NCBI GenBank assembly: GCA_019775845.1
Contig: JADQAV010000007.1
Span: 496,390-560,389 of the forward strand
Direction of reading: 5' to 3'
Length of the DNA: 64,000 nt
Source of the DNA: Myrmaecium sp. VS I D KN 1
Lineage: Eukaryota > Ascomycota > Dothideomycetes > Valsariales > Valsariaceae
In this document: positions 8,877 to 20,282 of the stretch, piece after piece
Layout of the letters: the number at the start of each line of letters is the position of its first letter
Position numbering within the stretch: the stretch's first letter is position 1
Notes under the pieces: model-generated
Seen by the model: the letters and a program-made list of their open reading frames with translations, nothing else
Database searches by the model: none
What the model was told of the DNA's origin: nothing
Translations under genes and position numbers: made by a program

Positions 8877-10786
8877 ATGCCTACATCAGATCCTGTTAGG
8901 CGCCGGCAGCAAAACTGCGAAAATCAGCGCCGTTTTCGCGATCGTCAGCTCAACCTACTCACTCAGCTTCGCGCAAGCAACCACCAGCATTCGATCACGA
9001 TAGCCGAGCTCCGGCGAGAGCTCGAGGAAGTGACCGCAAGAGCTCGACTGCAGATAGAGGAGTTACAGCAAAACATTGCCGATCTTCAAAGGAGGCTATT
9101 GTTGACGCAGGGTCGAGAGAACTCCACCAGGCAACACAGTTCACTTAGCTCCGCTGTTCCTTACGTCCCGGTGGCACAACTTGCCAGACACACCTCGTAC
9201 GCACCTCCTCCGCTAAGTCCTCCGGCCCCGGCTCTCGATTTCCACTCCTACGCCCCACCAGACGACTCTTCTAGCTACAGCTTCATCCCCGCATTGAATA
9301 ACGCAGGCGAGGGACGCTATCCGGGCGCGCTTGATAGCCATGCGCCTGAATTGGGTAGCTGTCTGCAGCCCTTTACAGAAGATTCACTGAGGAATCTATC
9401 TGAAACTGATTCCCAGACGCGTGTGAAGCAAGAGGCGCAGTGCCTTCCTTCGAGGCCCTCTTTCCAGATTCTAAATTCCCCAACACTGCTGCCGATGTCT
9501 CCGGCCCATCCATGTCCACTGGAAGTTCCATTAGCTCCGGACTTGGCGTGTGGGATGGATTTACCACCTCGAGCCTGGGGGCCTCTGACAGTGAATCCGA
9601 CGACTCTAAGTAAAGTCCTGGGAGAGCCCCAAGAGGATGAATGTCGCGTTGCGAAACAGCGGTTTTTAAGGCACCTACCCAGCTGGGCTAATGTTATTGC
9701 AGGCCCGGACGCACAATGGCCAACTCAGACGCAGATGGGTGGAAGGGCTGCAGTCGCAAACAGTCTGGTTGCTCTGCCAAAGAAATGTCGTATCTCAACC
9801 CATATTGCAGCAATCAGCGGGATCATTGGAAGTGAATTTTCCCACCTTCCAGTCAGGTACGTCTGCTCATCTAAAACCATGACCTATCTAACTATAGGGC
9901 GCACTTAGATCGAACGAGCTGTCCCGGCAATTGATGGCTTCTGCTTTTGCGTGGCTGATTCAGGAATGCTGGCCTTGCTCCGAGCATTGCTTCAAGTTTA
10001 TTGTAAGACCATCGACCCATTCTTGCATAACCATTGTCAGGGGCAAGCCATGAGACCAAGATTACTGACTTCGACGCTCACTTCCAGAACGCCTACAAGC
10101 TAATCTATGACTACGAGACTTTCCGCATGTTTCCCTGTACCGAGACGTATAATAACCTCGCCAACGTCTACCGTCCCACCGCCGTGCAGATTGCGAATAC
10201 TCACAAACCCGCCATTGACTGGCTTCCCTGGCCCGACCTGCGTGACAACATCATCCGCATGCAAGACAGCATTGATGTGGATCTCCTCTGCCAGATCGCG
10301 CTCGACCAAACCGTGGTCCAAAACGTCTTGCAAGGTGACGCCGATGACCACGGGAGCAGCAGCAACACCCAGGACCGCGCCACCGCCCCTGCATCCAGCA
10401 ACTGCCCTTCCGCCATCAGCTTCCGCATCTGGGAGCTCTACCTGCTTGAGAAGGCCGAAGCGGGCGCGTCCTCCTTCAGCCCGGACGCGAGGTGCATGGT
10501 GCACGTGCCGCGGTCTCCCCGGGTCCGCCGGATCGCCGACCACTACCGCCTCAACTTCCAGGACGTCAAGCAGCTCCGCGTTGCGCGACCCTTCTTTGAC
10601 GTCTTCACCGCGTTGCGCGACCCGGCCTACATGGCCAACCACGAGACGACGTCCCTCATGCCGCCCGTGACCGACGGGGTTTGGGACCGGGTCGAGTACC
10701 CCAACGAACTTAGCCAGGAGGCCTTGGACCGGCTGCGGCTGAAGTTGAAGGAGACGGTGCAGGGATGGCACAAGAACTCTACTTGA
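8877..10786 (+). CDS. bZIP transcription factor with DUF3425 domain
   Basis: Five exons are proposed: 8877-9354, 9441-9609, 9703-9831, 9909-10002 and about 10055-10786, giving 533 residues in one frame. The acceptor of the last intron is uncertain because two in-frame AG sites exist. Residues 8-24 form a basic region RRRQQNCENQRRFRDRQ with the N-x3-Q-x2-F-R signature of Yap/Pap1-type bZIPs; the leucine zipper that follows is weak. The middle is Pro/Ser-rich and disordered. From about residue 260 on (SRQLMASAFAWLIQECWP, then DWLPWPDLRDNII and a long helical C-terminus) it matches the DUF3425 domain often paired with bZIP regions in Pezizomycotina. It is expected to bind DNA in the nucleus; the targets are unknown. 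Unspliced, the frame appears as two unrelated open frames, but intron removal joins them. Confidence 0.8.
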
Positions 10787-11141
10787 ACCTCCCTTCTCCT
10801 TGATCATTAGCCCACTTCGGCCCTTCGATACAGTGTGACCGAGGTCTGTCCGCATATTCGAAGAATGAAGCTCCCATCATCTTCAACCCAGACCCACTTA
10901 CCCCCCAAATCCTCCCATCCCAATTCCGCACAGAGTAAATACCTGACACCACCATTTGTAATCATGGGGAAACCAATGACTTAACAGGGAAGGGGCATGG
11001 AAAGAATTAAGAGATACGTCGGCTTCGAGAAAAGTAGTATTGATGAAAAAAAGAAGAAGCGACTATGACAGCAGGCTCAACGAGCAAAAGCGCCTTGCAC
11101 ACACACACCTATACAGAAACACAGAAACACACAACTTGACT
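10787..11141. other. Short spacer between convergent bZIP and SUT genes
   Basis: This 355-base spacer holds the two 3' flanks. It has an A-rich stretch near 11045-11055 and a CA-rich stretch at 11098-11130. No gene is seen. Confidence 0.6.
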
Positions 11142-13280
11142 CTATTCCCTCCCCTGACCCCCTTCCTCATCCTCATCCTGATTCAGCTCGCCCAGACCCC
11201 GCGCCACGTACGCCGCGACCAAAGCACACAGGCCTCCGAACCGTAATACCCACGCCACGCTGTCGTCTCCCGGCGTGCCTCTCGGCTTCTGTAGCCACTT
11301 GAAGATGAAGCTGCTCACAAGTGTGGCGATCACTTGCGGCGCCGCGATCGCCACGTTGTGGATTCCCAGCACCACGCCGGCCTGGTCTTCCTTCTCATCT
11401 TCACCGGCCGTCAAGTCGTCTTCGTCATCAGCATCCTCCGCCGACCGCTGCCCTTCGCGGGTCGGGGGTGGCCGGATGATACCGCGCCGGATGGCGTCGC
11501 GACGACTGATATCGGCGGCGATAAGGGCGAATGGCGCCCAGTTCGTGAGAGCCCAAGGAATCCCAACCAGACCGACCAGGATGGTGGCGAGAGTAACGGA
11601 GCGCACGATAAACGTGCACCACATGAGAGCCGCGAAGAGGATGTGAGACAAAAGCCAGGCGCGGCGGAGTGTGAGATTGCGAATGCGCAACGACGGGGAA
11701 AGCGAAGAGAGGATATTGCGGAATTTCTTGGCGGTAGAGGAGCGGTAGGAGTGCCTGTGTGGTTTGTAACTGAAGTAGCCGGAGGCAGACAAAGATCCAG
11801 GCGTGGTAGGGGTGAGCGGGGTGGCGGCGGTGGGGGGCGGAGCCTTGAAGGTAGGCGCGACAATCATCGGCAGGAAAATGGAGGAGGCGAAGGTGGTGAT
11901 GGCGAAGATGAGGAGGGCAAATGTGCCTACTCGTGTCCCCTTCTCCCACAGTTTGTCGATCTCCTTAGGCGACATATGCGGATTCTCCTCGAAATAAGGC
12001 TCGACGTATATCTCTCCGATGTAGGTCGTGATGTAGAAGAGGAAAGGGAACCAGCCGATCCAAGCAAAGAACTGCACCTTACAGACCTGTGCGATCTGTG
12101 GAGGAAGGCGGCGAACTGAGCGATATAGAGACTTAAAGAAGTGAACCACACTCTCGTGGTTTTCGGGCTCGCCTTCAAGACGTGGGTCTCGTTCATGGAC
12201 GGTGCTGCAGCTGATGGCGACCGTAACAGCCAAAACAAAACAGGCAATGGCGCAGAGGACCTTCATCTGGGTGTTTCCGAGAAACGGTAAGTATTTTGGC
12301 AAGTTGATGTAGCCGGACAGGTATCCAAGAATGTTGCCAACACCGGTAGTTCGCATGATCCATGCATTAGCGGCCTCTTGTTGATGTGTGGGAGCACAGT
12401 CAACAACGAATGCGCGTATGCCGGCTTGTACTATATACGGAATTAGTACCACTTGTGTTGCTGCAGCCGCCGTCGAAAAGCACTTACTAACGTTGATCGC
12501 AAAGTCTAGAACGTATACGAATAGCACTGCGAACAACATGATGCAGACTTGAACCCCGTGCGATTCCTTGTCCGCACCGAACAGCCCAAGAAATCCGCCC
12601 ACGACCTCCCTAGTCCATGCTAGAATCAAAAGAGAGACGATAGTGGCCGCAGCACCGCCAATGATGAATGGCCTTCGTTTTCCCCAGCTGATGCGACAAT
12701 TATCGCTCTTCACGCCAACGTATGGCTGCACCAGTGTTCCAGAGAGGGGCCCAGCTATCCACACAAGGGCCAGTAACGATTTGCTGAGGCCGAGGGACAA
12801 CAGATATGGCTAGGAATAGTTAGCGAGAGCTATGGAAGAGTCGGTTCTTGCGTTCTTACAGAGCCATAAGACATCTCAACAGACCAGGCTATCTGCAAAC
12901 TACACAGCCGTTAGCACTGGAAAATCCGGGAATTAGCAGATGACCGGTCTTTGAACGCACCCTAAGCCTGCTATTGTCAACAAGAGCAGGTACCAGCTGC
13001 TCTTCGTCTCCTCCTGCTCCTCCCCCGTCCAATCATCACTATTACCACTCAATGGCGATAGGACCTTCAGCCGTTCCTCCGACTCGCCCGAAGGGCGTAA
13101 CAACGGTGACTGTTCGTTCATGACCTCTATGGATCTACCGGAACGCGGGCGGCTGATGGACTCTCTCCTGAAGCTGACAACTTTGGGATTGGGGGCGACA
13201 GCAGCGGCGTTGGAGGAGGATGGTTCGGGAGAGCGTGAGGGGGCGAAGGGCGGTGATTTTGAGGGAGTTCGTGAAGACAT
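11142..13280 (-). CDS. SUT-type sugar/H+ symporter (MFS)
   Basis: Four exons: 13280-12961, 12899-12860 (only 40 bases), 12809-12488 and 12430-11142, giving 656 residues. The ATG at 13280 is the first in frame. After a disordered, Ser/Pro/Arg-rich cytosolic N-terminus of about 100 residues, the sequence has LQIAWSVEMSYGS at TM1-2, PYLLSLGLSKSLLALVW, a loop motif SDNCRISWGKRRPFI, and DFAIN-(V/I)QAGIRAFVVDCAPTHQQE, all typical of the sucrose/maltose H+ symporter family (glycoside-pentoside-hexuronide/SUT group). A long central cytosolic loop separates TM6 and TM7. It is likely a plasma-membrane disaccharide or alpha-glucoside importer; the exact sugar is not readable. The 57-base third intron is a multiple of three with no in-frame stop. 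Confidence 0.88.
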
Positions 13281-14542
13281 GGCGGATGGCAGCGGCAGTC
13301 GTGGTTCCTGGAGGTTCGTGGATCGCGTCAAGTGGACCGGAGCAGCTGCACTTGCTACTGGCTGACGTCTGAGATAGGGTGCGCTTGATTCGCGAGACCC
13401 TTACTCAGGTGTTGGGATGACAGACAAATAAGGTATGCCAATGATATGTAGGAAGACGTGTTTGGAAGGGTAGAGATTACAGAGCTTCAGGACTCAAGAG
13501 TTGGCAAGCTGAGGGATTTGGGGCATGCCATAACTCGGGGTCACGAGCAGCGTGGTAGTGCTATAGTGTGACTGGCGTCAGCTCTACAGGCAGTCAGGCG
13601 GCCAGTTAGGCCAGAGAGGTGCGCGTGTTGTGGAGATGAGATGGCGGAAAGATGATGCTGATGCCGGTGCGTGTGATGGCGGTGATGGGGAGGAGGAGGA
13701 AGGACGTTATATTTATTTGATATGTCGGTTGGTCGAGGAGGAAGAGGAGGTGCAGAAGTGAAGTGCTGGCAAATCGTGGATCCGGTGGAAGAACAGGGCG
13801 AGCGGACTGCAGGAGAAGGATGACGCAGGAAGGGAGCACAGGCGTGCAGGCAGCACAGGCGAGAGTGCCTACCCGCCCGCCGCCTTGCCGCCCGATGGCT
13901 CGCTCCAGCCCGAGGTGCCTGGCCAGCATCGGCCCTGGGTCAGCCTGAGGCGTCGGTTCCAAATCAGCAGCTGGATTGGCGGCGGCCGGCGTGCCTATCA
14001 ATCCGGGGAAAAGACCTCAGGCCCCTCACAGCTCACTCCGGTAGCCAGCCGCGTCATTCCTGGCCAGAGACCCGCCAAGAACGGCTCGCGGCGACCCCCG
14101 TGCGCGCAGTGCCTTTCGCCTGTCCTTAGGTAGGAGTAGTGGAGGGTAGTAGGGTCAACCGCAACCTGCGCCGGCGGCATTTACAACTCCAATCCCACCT
14201 TGTTCACTACCGTACTACTGATCTTGACACTTCGCCGTTTCCACTTTCCCTTACACCACCCACACCCTCTCATCGACATCCGACTCTGCCATTTGCGCCT
14301 CGATCGCTACTCGATTTCACTCTCCCTTGCGCCCTCTCCGGCACGGTCCCGAGCGCGCGGTTTGACGTTATCGGCCTCGTCCAGGCTTGCTCAAGCTGCC
14401 AGATTGCAACCGTGGAAAATCACTGTCCTGCGCATGTGTTGATCGCCGACTACGGCCTCCGATCCTTCCTCCGACCTTACAACCTCTCTTGTTCCCTTCC
14501 TGTCCCGTCTCAGATGTCCGATTGAGCTTGCACCATTCCGAC
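13281..14542. other. Divergent intergenic region between SUT and NHX genes
   Basis: This 1.26 kb region must contain promoters for both flanking genes. A purine-rich run (GAGGAGGAAGAGGAGG) lies around 13733-13752, and a pyrimidine-rich stretch at 14220-14340 probably belongs to the NHX leader. No open frame here looks like a protein. Confidence 0.55.
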
Positions 14543-16826
14543 ATGGCCTCAGCAGCAGCGGGGTGGGCCATTTCCCAGCTCCTCAGTATGTCCGACGTGC
14601 CCTTTCGACCCATGGCAGGACATTAGCTAATCTAGCTGATTCGCAGAAAGGGAAGCCGGCGACCCAGATGCAGAGGGTAAACTTGCTCTATCACTGCCTT
14701 ATTAGCATTGGTCCTGAGTCTAATCCGTGCATACAGAACCGCCGGCCGCGCAGAAGGAGATCCTAGCATCATGGTCTCTCTTCATCCTGATCATGCTGCT
14801 TATAATCGCTCTTTTTACAAGCTACATACTCCAGACTCGGAAGATACAAGCCGTCCATGAGACTGTGTTATCCATCTTTGCTGGTATGTTTGCAGCATTG
14901 CGAAATATCGGGGCCCTTGCTGACCTGCTTGTAAGGTATGATCGTCGGTTTGATACTACGACTTACCGCCGCCGAACTCGTCCTGGGAGCTGTGAGCTTC
15001 GATTACCAATTCTTCTTCAATCTGCTACTTCCTCCGATCATCCTCGCCTCCGGCTACGAACTACACCAGGGGAACTTCTTTAGAAACATCGGCAGTATTC
15101 TGACATTCGCCTTTGCCGGCACTTTCATTTCCGCCGTGGTGCTGGGTGTTGTGCTATGGCTGTGGACCCGGATCCCTCTGGATGGGCTCAGTATCTCCTT
15201 TGTTGAGGCAATGTCCGTCGGTGCTACGCTGTCCGCTACTGATCCGGTCACGATCCTTGCTATCTTCAACACCTACAAGGTCGATCCCAAGCTCTACACC
15301 GTCATCTTTGGCGAATCAATCCTCAATGACGCTATCGCGATTGTGCTGTTCGAAACAGCGCAGAAGTACAAGGACGAGCCTGGCAAGAATTTAAGCATCA
15401 TCAGTCTATTTGAGAGCATTGGGCTCTTCTTGCTGGTTTTCTTTGGTAGCTTAGTCATTGGTCTGATCATTGGCATTGCTACCTCTCTGTTGTTGAAGTT
15501 CACACATGTTCGGCGATTCCCCAAGACCGAAAGTTGCCTCATCATACTCATTGCTTACGCGAGCTACTTCTTTTCTAACGCCATTCACATGTCTGGTAAG
15601 CTTGTTTCTTCGTATAGAGCACGACGGAAATGTCGCCCCGAGTTTCATTACCCACACTCTTCTCTCCCCTATCCAGCGTCCAAAGAAGCTAACAAAATCT
15701 AGGAATTGTGTCACTTCTGTTCTGCGGAATTTGCTTGAAGCATTATGCCTACCATAACATGTCTCGCAGGACCCAGTTGACGACGAAGTTCATCTTCCAG
15801 GTCTTGGCACAGCTCAGCGAGAATTTCATCTTCATCTACCTCGGGCTCTCTCTTTTCACGGAGGCGGACTTGGAGTTTAAGCCTCTTTTCATCTTGATCA
15901 CGGTTCTCGGAATCTGCGCTGCACGCTGGTGCTCCGTATTCCCGCTAGCTCGTCTCATCAACGGCGTCATTCGGTATCGTGCGAGAAGACAAGGACGCGA
16001 AGTAGCCGAGGAACTTCCTTTCTCCTACCAGGCGATGCTCTTCTGGGCAGGCTTGCGTGGAGCAGTTGGTGTTGCTCTCGCTGCCGGTCTTTCGGGACCG
16101 AACAGTCGCGCTCTTCGTGCCACCGTCCTTGTTGTGGTTGTGTTGACCGTTATCATCTTCGGTGGCACCACAGCCCGCATGCTTGAGATTCTTGGCATCC
16201 GCACCGGTGTCGTTGAAGAGTTGGACTCGGATGACGAGTTTGACATTGAAGTCGTCCCGGGTGGTGGCGGTACTTATGTCGCCCGCAAAGGCACCGGTTT
16301 CGGGCATACGCCCCGCGCCAGTGCCAACGGTTTCGCGCTCGCTCCTGTTGACGCTCACGGTCCGGCGTACTCCACCTCCAACATCAACGGCCGCGGCGGC
16401 CGCCACCACGGCTTGCCGTCACGTCGCAACAGCAGTAAGAACCGTTCGCGTCGCGCCGAAGAGGCCGCGGCGACCCAGAATTTGCTTAATTCGGCGGAGA
16501 TGAGTCCTTCTGATGCTGAGGATGATGCGGATCTAGATCTCCCCCCTTCGGCCCGGCGCTCACACGCGCCGTCACCTTTCGACGACCGGCAACTGGACAA
16601 TACTACCACCACGCCTTACCCAACGTCCGGCACCGCGGATAATGGAAATTCGTCAGCGGCCGCGGCTGACCACGGCCGGCTCGCGAACGCGACGGGTGCG
16701 TTCCGCCAGCTTGTGTCGGGTCTCAGCGAGGATCCGGCGGGCGCTTTCCGCCAGATCGACGAGGAGTTCTTGAAGCCGCATCTTCTCCTTGATCCGAACA
16801 AGGGGTCCGGACCGAGTAATGTGTGA
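14543..16826 (+). CDS. NHX1: Endosomal/vacuolar Na+(K+)/H+ exchanger, Nhx1-like (CPA1)
   Basis: Five exons: 14543-14585, 14647-14676 (30 bases), 14737-14883, 14936-15595 and 15703-16826; 667 residues. After a short N-terminus come about 12 membrane helices with the hallmarks of the family: HETVLSIFAG, the amiloride-site stretch FFFNLLLPPIILASGYELHQ, SATDPVTILAIF, FGESILNDAIAIVLFE with the acidic N-D transport pair, SENFIFIYLGLSLF, and GLRGAVGVALA. The cytosolic tail of about 190 residues is Ser/Arg-rich and disordered, with a degenerate E/D cluster after the last helix. Nhx1 exchangers swap luminal H+ for cytosolic Na+ or K+ in late endosomes and vacuoles, setting pH and aiding salt tolerance and vesicle trafficking. 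Subcellular placement is by family similarity. Confidence 0.92.
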
Positions 16827-17474
16827 GGCTTGGCGCTTTTTTTTGGGCGGAGAGATTGCTGTGACTCTGTGATCCACTCCGGCTTTTTCTTTCTTTTCTG
16901 TTGTTACCCGACTTTTACCTTTAGATCTCAGCAGCGCTGCTTTATCTCTTCTGCTTGCCACCCTATATTATATTGGTCATATCATTTATCACAAACCTTG
17001 CGAACATAATATTTTCTGTTGAGCAAGGGGATGCGGTTCAGACGGAGGTGGGAGAATGGAGATGGACATGGATAGTAGGTAGATTTAAAGGAAAAAATGA
17101 TCAAGATTTCTGCATCATTCTTGGTCGATACCCGGCGTGACGACCGTAGCCGCTTGAGGGGTTATGGGAACGAAGCCACTCGAGATGACGGTCAGATAAT
17201 GACCGTAAACGCTGGACTTCTGAGCGTATCGAGATTGGGAACAGCAGGCATAGACGTAAAAGAAAAAACAAAGGAATCCAGGCGAGGAAACAGAAATGGA
17301 ATATATACTTCATGTATATAGAAAATAGCATTCGGCATGTGGGCCAAGACCAAGAACAAACAGTGATATGAGTAATTCCTTTGAGTCGTCTAGCGCATGT
17401 CGAGACACAATAGGATAAAATATTGAATTAAATGGCGTTGCTAGTCGTTCTTCCATCTGGCGTCCCACCTCTGT
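16827..17474. other. Spacer between convergent NHX1 and RIX1 genes
   Basis: This 648-base stretch holds both 3' flanks and is AT-richer than the coding flanks, with T-rich runs just after the NHX stop. No gene is supported. Confidence 0.6.
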
Positions 17475-19853
17475 TCACTCGTCCTCCTCATCCGTATCCT
17501 GTCCGAGCACCAACTCTCCGAAATCATCATCATCATCCGAGTCATCATCTTTGCTCTCAGCGGCTGCTTGCGGCGCTGCATGTGGCACTGCTGCCGGAGA
17601 TGGTTGGAAGGACGATGTCTGAGGAACCACAACACTCTGCTCAACTGCAGGAGGAGCAGGCACGGGTGCAGCGGACGCTTGGACAGGAGTGTCAATAGGG
17701 CTGCCAAGGCGGACTCTCTTGGGTGACGGCGATGCTTGGGTTTCCACGATGGTGCGCTTGACCGACTGCGCTGGAGAGGAGCTCCGGACGTTAATCGTGT
17801 CTCTCATCGCCACATTCTCATCATCCTTCTCGTCGCTTTGAGAGGTGGGTTGGGCGACAAGCGTGATGTTGTCAAGAGCTTCTTCAGTGGCAGGGTCTTC
17901 ATCCATTGCGTCGTCAACCGAGTCCTCGTGCTCATCGAGCTCCACCTCTTCGTCTTCCATATCCTGCTCCTCGGATAACAGGTTCGTGCGTGCCCCGACT
18001 TTGATGACAGGCATCCTCGGTCTGATGAGTGGCTCCGCGTCAACCGGGTACATGCGCGCCAGGATGGGCATCAAGCTGGAAGCAGCCCTAGAGCTCTTAC
18101 CGGAGCGCGGGACGTTAAGGATGCTGGCTATCATGGCATCCTTATGGGCAAGTAGCACAGCCGTCCGATCCAGTCGTGTACGGATTGTTGAAGTCGGGGA
18201 TTCCGCCGGCAGTCTTCCCAGTAAGATAGCCAGAAGATCATATGCTGCCCTGTCTACTTCTTCATGCCTCGTCTGGGAAACCTTATCCGATTTTGAGGTA
18301 TTGAGGAACGTGTCTGCATTTCCAGCACCTTTGTTGGGTCGCTTCTGCTTCTCTTTCGAAGCCGGGGCAGTATTTGCGTCTGTTTCAGTAGCCCTTTCAG
18401 GATGGAGATCGTTACAGCAAGAGATGATGACGGTGTTAAGTTGCTTCACGTATTGTTTTGGCAAAGATGGTCCTGACTGCTTGAGGACAAGCCCGAAGAA
18501 TCGATACATCGCAGCTCGTACGGGCGCGATCGCCTTCTCCGCGGAAAACAGCCACGTGAGTTGATCTAGTAGATTCAAAACGAGGCTGACTGAGAGACCC
18601 TGGAACCTTTGAAGAAGGGCCGTCAAGATCTCCAATGCCGATGCATGGATGTCAGGCAGAACTGTCCAGAGGGCCTCCCTCTCTTCCCTGCTGATCTGAT
18701 TATTGATCCGGACAGAAAATTGCGAATTCTTGGATGCTGCTGTTGGCGGGGCAATGGAGAAGAGTCTTGTGAGGAGGTCCATCAACTGATCTACCGGAAA
18801 CGCAACTGTGGCAGCCGATGGCGAGCAAATATACTGCTTTAATAGCCCTAGGAGTCCTACCAGTCTTTCACCTCCTGCGTAAATGCCAGTCCACTTGGGG
18901 AGGTTCAAAACCCCCTCCTCACTGTCCCCTGATTCAATAGGTCCGGAGGTAATAGAGTGAACAGGTGCATAGCCGGTAGTGGACTGCCAGTCCTCGATGA
19001 CAGCGCGGAACAGCTTATCTGCCAGTTGATGTACCGATAGAATACGCGCTCTGATAGAAGAGTCCCAATCCTTAGAAGGATCCGACTTCTCCGATTTGGG
19101 CGCGCAGTGGTGTAACAATGTCAGAACTCTCCGGGCAGCATCTAAAGTCACAGCTGGGAGAGGGATGTTTTCTTTGGCATGGAGACCCTTTCTGGATGTG
19201 TCTGAGGGAGTGGGCGCAGCAAAGTTAACCAGTACTTTCTGAATATGGCCTTGCTGGGGTCGGAAGACTGTGGGGTGACGCGGTATTAGTTGAGCAAAGC
19301 TCTCGCACACCGTTCCGAAAAGCTGCCTCTGGCTACTTTCCAAAGCCAGAGAATTCGGCTTTGGACTAATGCAATTCAGTGACAGAGTGATGAACTGCGG
19401 CAAAGATGGTGTCGTGATCTCGCGGAGTAAGGTAGGGTATTGGCGTTGCAGCATGAAGACTCTCGTCAAGGCAACGACAGCAAGCTTCTTAGAGGTGGAT
19501 GGGTCCGGTTTGTTAAGAACGCTTAGCAGTCCCCTGACCCACGGCTTCGAGCTCTGAAGCATCTCCCATCCGCCGAGCTCTACGGCCGCTTTGATAAGCA
19601 CTATCGCAGCCCAACGACCTTCGGGGGAGGCATCGCCGATCAGAGTGTTCAGCCGAGTCTTGAACTTGTGAATTGCAACGGACTGTTCGTCGGTGCTGGT
19701 ACTGTGCGGCGCCGAGAGAATCGGTTTGCAGTGTTGGAGGGTAACGGTTATGTGAGGGATGAGCTGGGGGAGCAGCTGGCTGGGAGTGGAGGACAGCCGG
19801 AAGTTGACAGCCTTGAGGCTCGTCAAAGGGCTGGTGGCTTGCGCGGTAGCCAT
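17475..19853 (-). CDS. RIX1: Pre-rRNA-processing protein RIX1 (IPI2)
   Basis: This is a single exon of 792 residues starting at the ATG at 19853. The N-terminal 200 residues carry the Rix1 helical-repeat signature: an LKAVNFRLSSTPSQLLPQLIPHI start, RLNTLIGDASPEGRWAAIVLIKAAVELGGWEML, and SKPWVRGLLSVLNKPDPSTSKKLAVVALTRVFML. Helical repeats continue to about residue 600. The C-terminal 190 residues are acidic and low complexity, with clusters of D/E and a final run of Asp before the stop. In yeast, Rix1 joins Ipi1 and Ipi3 to recruit the Rea1 AAA ATPase to pre-60S particles and is needed for ITS2 removal; it acts in the nucleolus and nucleoplasm. It is divergently arranged with YPP1, with 429 bases between start codons. 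Confidence 0.92.
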   Translation of the reverse strand: MATAQATSPLTSLKAVNFRLSSTPSQLLPQLIPHITVTLQHCKPILSAPHSTSTDEQSVAIHKFKTRLNTLIGDASPEGRWAAIVLIKAAVELGGWEMLQSSKPWVRGLLSVLNKPDPSTSKKLAVVALTRVFMLQRQYPTLLREITTPSLPQFITLSLNCISPKPNSLALESSQRQLFGTVCESFAQLIPRHPTVFRPQQGHIQKVLVNFAAPTPSDTSRKGLHAKENIPLPAVTLDAARRVLTLLHHCAPKSEKSDPSKDWDSSIRARILSVHQLADKLFRAVIEDWQSTTGYAPVHSITSGPIESGDSEEGVLNLPKWTGIYAGGERLVGLLGLLKQYICSPSAATVAFPVDQLMDLLTRLFSIAPPTAASKNSQFSVRINNQISREEREALWTVLPDIHASALEILTALLQRFQGLSVSLVLNLLDQLTWLFSAEKAIAPVRAAMYRFFGLVLKQSGPSLPKQYVKQLNTVIISCCNDLHPERATETDANTAPASKEKQKRPNKGAGNADTFLNTSKSDKVSQTRHEEVDRAAYDLLAILLGRLPAESPTSTIRTRLDRTAVLLAHKDAMIASILNVPRSGKSSRAASSLMPILARMYPVDAEPLIRPRMPVIKVGARTNLLSEEQDMEDEEVELDEHEDSVDDAMDEDPATEEALDNITLVAQPTSQSDEKDDENVAMRDTINVRSSSPAQSVKRTIVETQASPSPKRVRLGSPIDTPVQASAAPVPAPPAVEQSVVVPQTSSFQPSPAAVPHAAPQAAAESKDDDSDDDDDFGELVLGQDTDEEDE

Positions 19854-20282
19854 TCTGTATGAAGGAAGCAGAAACGTGTTTGCTTTCGAGGCTCCCTTTC
19901 AGCGCTGCCTACCTTAACGCCCGCTGAGCCCGGAGGAGGTGAATACATGTGACGGACTCGGGAGCGGAAAACATGGAGAAATTTTGGCAGGGATCTTGGA
20001 ACAACGACGGGCCGGCCGGTATTGACCGCTTCTCCGGGTTTCATTGGGTCGGGTTGACACGCAGACGGAGGATTCAGGGTCCAGCAATCTTGCGCCACGC
20101 AAACCAGGACCCTCCAGCTTGATTCCCCCATACCCACCCGCATCCTGTAACTAAACTTCCCTTGAGTTGTCACGGCCTCTCGGCTTCTTTTCCAGATATC
20201 TTGGTCTTCTCTCTAATTATGCTTCTTGTACCGCATCGCCGAAGATAATATTCACATAGATCGCGACCACCGGGCATCCAGC
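19854..20282. promoter_or_regulatory. Shared divergent promoter region RIX1/YPP1
   Basis: This 429-base region separates the start codons of RIX1 (minus) and YPP1 (plus), so both promoters must lie here or in the adjoining 5' UTRs. I could not assign individual factor sites with confidence. Confidence 0.5.
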
